A DNA stretch of 8,504 nucleotides, taken from an uncultured bacterium (GTDB lineage Bacteria; Cloacimonadota; Cloacimonadia; Cloacimonadales; Cloacimonadaceae). Position numbers and translations under genes: made by a program. Where the stretch lies: contig CALGPA010000079.1 in assembly GCA_937960795.1 (NCBI GenBank), forward strand, positions 1 through 8,504, written 5' to 3'. Below are positions 6,672 through 8,504 of this stretch, piece by piece (the first letter of the stretch is position 1; every line of letters begins with the position of its first letter). The notes beneath the pieces are model-generated. The model ran no database searches. It worked only from the letters and a program-made list of their open reading frames with translations, and was not told where the DNA came from.

Positions 6672-6777
6672 GTAGCCAAGCGGGCATTCGATAATTGCAG
6701 CTTGACAGATACTAAGCCAAAGATATTTATGGGGATTAGCTTAAGATTTTGTAAAAAAACTAATCAGGAGATGATAT
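6672..6777 (+). promoter_or_regulatory. tldD leader with candidate promoter
   Basis: This 106-bp gap holds an exact TTGACA at 6702-6707, 70 bp before the end of the gap. A weak -10 candidate, TATTTA (6724-6729), lies 16 bp downstream and matches the consensus at only 3 of 6 positions. It is still the best -35/-10 spacing of the three gaps in this window. The ribosome binding site AGGAG is at 6766-6770. No intrinsic terminator for the preceding gene is visible, and no peptide-precursor gene is seen. Confidence 0.4.
6734..6765 (+). repeat. 6-bp inverted repeat ending at the tldD ribosome binding site
   Basis: GATTAG (6734-6739) and CTAATC (6760-6765) are exact reverse complements separated by 20 bases that include an A-rich tract. 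The right arm abuts the AGGAG of tldD, so a transcript stem there could influence ribosome access. A 6-bp AT-rich stem with a 20-base loop is weak and could be chance. Confidence 0.25.
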
Positions 6778-8220
6778 ATGAAGTATCTTGACCTCGCCAT
6801 GAATGCGGCTGAAAGCCTTGGAGCAGAATATGCAGACATCCGCATTCAAAAGACCACCGATCAGGTGATCTACCTGCGCAATCTCAGCCTCAAAAGCGCC
6901 AATACCAAGGTGCTTCACGGCTATGGCATCAGGGTCTTCAAAGATGGTGCCTGGGGCTTTGCACACAACAATGTCTTCACCGATGAAGCCGTCCTGGCAA
7001 CGGTCGAAAAGGCATTTGAGATTGCCCGCCTATCCGCTACGGTGAACAAAGACAAAAAGCTGCGCCTGGCTCCCGAGCGTAGCTACATCGCGTCCTACAA
7101 GACACCCATACAGATCGATCCCTTTGAGATCCCCCTATCTGAAAAGGTGGATATGATGATGGAGGTCAATCGCACCATGTTGGCGTTTGAGGGGATCCGT
7201 CAGGCTATGTTTTATCTGATCCAGCACAAGGACGAGAAGCTCTTTGCCAGCACTCTCGGCACTCGTCTGGACATCAACTATCAATTCATTGATCCCATGA
7301 TCACCGCCACCGCTGTCGCTGATGGAGACAGCCAGTCTCGTACCTTCGACGAAGGCGGACGCGCTGTGGGCTGGGAATGGATCCAAAGCCTGGATCTCAT
7401 CGAAAAAGCCAAGCAGATCGCCGAAGAAGCGCTAATCAAGGTCAAAGCCGACACTCTGGGTCCGGAAAAGCGTCGCAGCTTGATCTTGGATCCCAATCAT
7501 CTGGGGCTCACCATGCACGAATCCGTGGGGCATCCCACCGAGCTGGATCGAGTCTTGGGCTGGGAAGCAGACTTTGCGGGACTGTCCTTTGCGACTCCCG
7601 AAAAGCTCAAGAACTATCGCTATGGCAGCGAGATCGTCAACTTTGTGGGAGATAACACCCTCGCTGAAGGTCTTGCCACTTTGGGCTTTGATGATGATGG
7701 CGTGCCGGGACAGAAGTGGCACATAATTAAAGATGGCATCCTCAACGAATATGGCAGCACTCGCGACACCGCCATGGAGATCGGGCTGAACTACTCCAGA
7801 GGCTGCAATCGCGCTACCTATTATTATGATCAGCCCATCAACCGCATCCCAAACCTCTATCTTTTACCCGGAACCAAGTCGTTGACACCCGCTGAGCTGA
7901 TCGCTGATACGGAAGATGGAGTCTATATCCAAGGCCGCGGAAGCTTTTCCATCGACCAACACCGGGTGAACTTCCAGTTTGGCGGAGATTTCTTCTGGGA
8001 GATCAAGAAAGGCAAACTCATCCGCCCGCTGAAGAAAGTGCTCTACAAATCCTGCAATCCGGAATTTTGGAATAGCTGCGACGCCATCTGTGATGAGCGT
8101 TTCTGGCGTCCATTTGGGGTAGTAAATTGCGGCAAAGGTCAGCCTTCACAGACCGCCCGCATGACCCACGGTTCCGCACCGGCAAGATTCAGAAATATCC
8201 GTGTGGGAGGTTCCCAATGA
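6778..8220 (+). CDS. tldD: TldD metalloprotease subunit
   Basis: TldD is the zinc-bearing subunit of the cytosolic TldD/TldE protease, which degrades unfolded peptides and in some bacteria trims leader peptides of modified peptides such as microcin B17. The 480-residue length fits the family. The N-terminal domain (about 15-160) includes GYGIRVFKDGAWGFA (48-62). The active site motif HESVGH (247-252) is the family HExxxH, with His247 and His252 as candidate zinc ligands and Glu248 as catalytic base. Cys451 in NCGKGQPSQTARMTHGSA is at the position of the third ligand. The start is decided by AGGAG at 6766-6770, 7 bases upstream; the ATG at 6771 is out of frame. The stop codon overlaps the next start codon (ATGA, 8217-8220), the typical arrangement with its partner. 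All key residues are present, so it should be active. Confidence 0.95.
   Translation: MKYLDLAMNAAESLGAEYADIRIQKTTDQVIYLRNLSLKSANTKVLHGYGIRVFKDGAWGFAHNNVFTDEAVLATVEKAFEIARLSATVNKDKKLRLAPERSYIASYKTPIQIDPFEIPLSEKVDMMMEVNRTMLAFEGIRQAMFYLIQHKDEKLFASTLGTRLDINYQFIDPMITATAVADGDSQSRTFDEGGRAVGWEWIQSLDLIEKAKQIAEEALIKVKADTLGPEKRRSLILDPNHLGLTMHESVGHPTELDRVLGWEADFAGLSFATPEKLKNYRYGSEIVNFVGDNTLAEGLATLGFDDDGVPGQKWHIIKDGILNEYGSTRDTAMEIGLNYSRGCNRATYYYDQPINRIPNLYLLPGTKSLTPAELIADTEDGVYIQGRGSFSIDQHRVNFQFGGDFFWEIKKGKLIRPLKKVLYKSCNPEFWNSCDAICDERFWRPFGVVNCGKGQPSQTARMTHGSAPARFRNIRVGGSQ
8205..8220 (+). promoter_or_regulatory. Ribosome binding site and ATGA overlap joining tldD and tldE
   Basis: GGGAGG (8205-8210), inside the last codons of tldD, lies 6 bases before ATG 8217-8219, and the tldD stop TGA is at 8218-8220. 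The 4-base ATGA overlap with a strong internal ribosome binding site fixes the start of the downstream gene and suggests coupled translation, giving matched amounts of the two subunits. Confidence 0.85.
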
Positions 8221-8504
8221 AGACCGACATGATCAGAAGATTCATCAGTGAAAACTGCTCAGCAGACGACTATCTGTTCAGAATCTCAGAGACCGATAGT
8301 CACGAGACCAGATTTGCTCAAAACGGCATTACGCAGCATCTGGCGGGGCCAAAGGTCTCGATCGACCTCACGGTCACCTTTGGCAAAAAAAGCGGCACAG
8401 CAAGCGTAAATCAAGCCGATGAGGCCAGCCTGAAGCAGCTCATCGCCACTGCTGAAGACATCGCCCGACTGGCTCCCGAAGATCCCGAATATATGCCCTC
8501 CACC
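8217..8504 (+). CDS. pmbA: TldE/PmbA family subunit, 5' part (cut by the window edge)
   Basis: Only the first 96 codons are present; the frame is open to the last base. The visible part is the N-terminal domain of the TldD/PmbA family, with ETRFAQNGITQHL (residues 30-42), a VTFGKKSGTASV strand pair (53-64) and the stretch TAEDIARLAPEDPEYMP (78-94) typical of the helix that follows. TldE (PmbA) is the metal-free partner that forms the heterodimer with TldD. Its position directly behind tldD, with a 4-base overlap, supports TldE rather than a second TldD. The C-terminal half, where lack of HExxxH would prove this, is outside the window. Confidence 0.85.
   Translation, partial: MKTDMIRRFISENCSADDYLFRISETDSHETRFAQNGITQHLAGPKVSIDLTVTFGKKSGTASVNQADEASLKQLIATAEDIARLAPEDPEYMPST

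Noticed and set aside
6672..6777. A RiPP precursor or small protein gene in the tldD leader
   Set aside because: The only start near a usable position (GTG at 6668) reaches a stop after eight codons, and no other small frame has a ribosome binding site.

Overview
The window reads as ordinary chromosomal DNA from a free-living, probably anaerobic Gram-negative bacterium. All seven recognisable genes lie on the + strand, most behind AGGAG-like ribosome binding sites, and TAA, TAG and TGA all act as normal stops. Acetate kinase, a TldD/TldE pair, a HisKA hybrid kinase with a C-terminal receiver and palindromic intergenic repeats would fit an FCB-type lineage such as Cloacimonadota. That placement is a guess from overall protein flavour and no marker gene here proves it. 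I see no phage, IS, CRISPR, tRNA or rRNA signature.

Layout. Positions 1-243 hold no gene but carry a cluster of short palindromic and direct repeats. A two-domain DUF523-DUF1722 protein (244-1194) follows, resembling the RudS tRNA 4-thiouridine desulfidase. After a 95-bp gap comes a tight run of four genes (1290-6671): acetate kinase; a 964-residue soluble PAS/PAS/GAF/PAS hybrid histidine kinase with a C-terminal receiver; a small S4-domain protein very like RqcP, which overlaps the kinase gene by 11 bp; and an exported, membrane-anchored HExxH peptidase of the MA-like (gluzincin) type. After a 106-bp gap, tldD (6778-8220) overlaps the first codon of a tldE/pmbA gene that runs off the right edge.

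How the genes may work together. Close spacing, one overlap and no visible terminator suggest that ackA, the kinase, the S4 gene and the peptidase are co-transcribed. This would join energy metabolism (acetate and acetyl phosphate), a cytosolic signalling protein, ribosome-associated quality control and an envelope protease. TldD/TldE is a second unit; the family is a two-subunit metalloprotease acting on unfolded peptides or RiPP leaders, but no precursor peptide gene is visible. Each of the three larger gaps contains an exact TTGACA 57-76 bp before the next start codon, so there may be three promoters, although no good -10 box goes with any of them.

I found no clearly new multi-gene defence or mobile system. 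The points most worth a second look are the kinase/RqcP-like overlap, the acetate kinase next to an orphan hybrid kinase, the topology of the MA-like peptidase, and the repeat cluster at the left edge.
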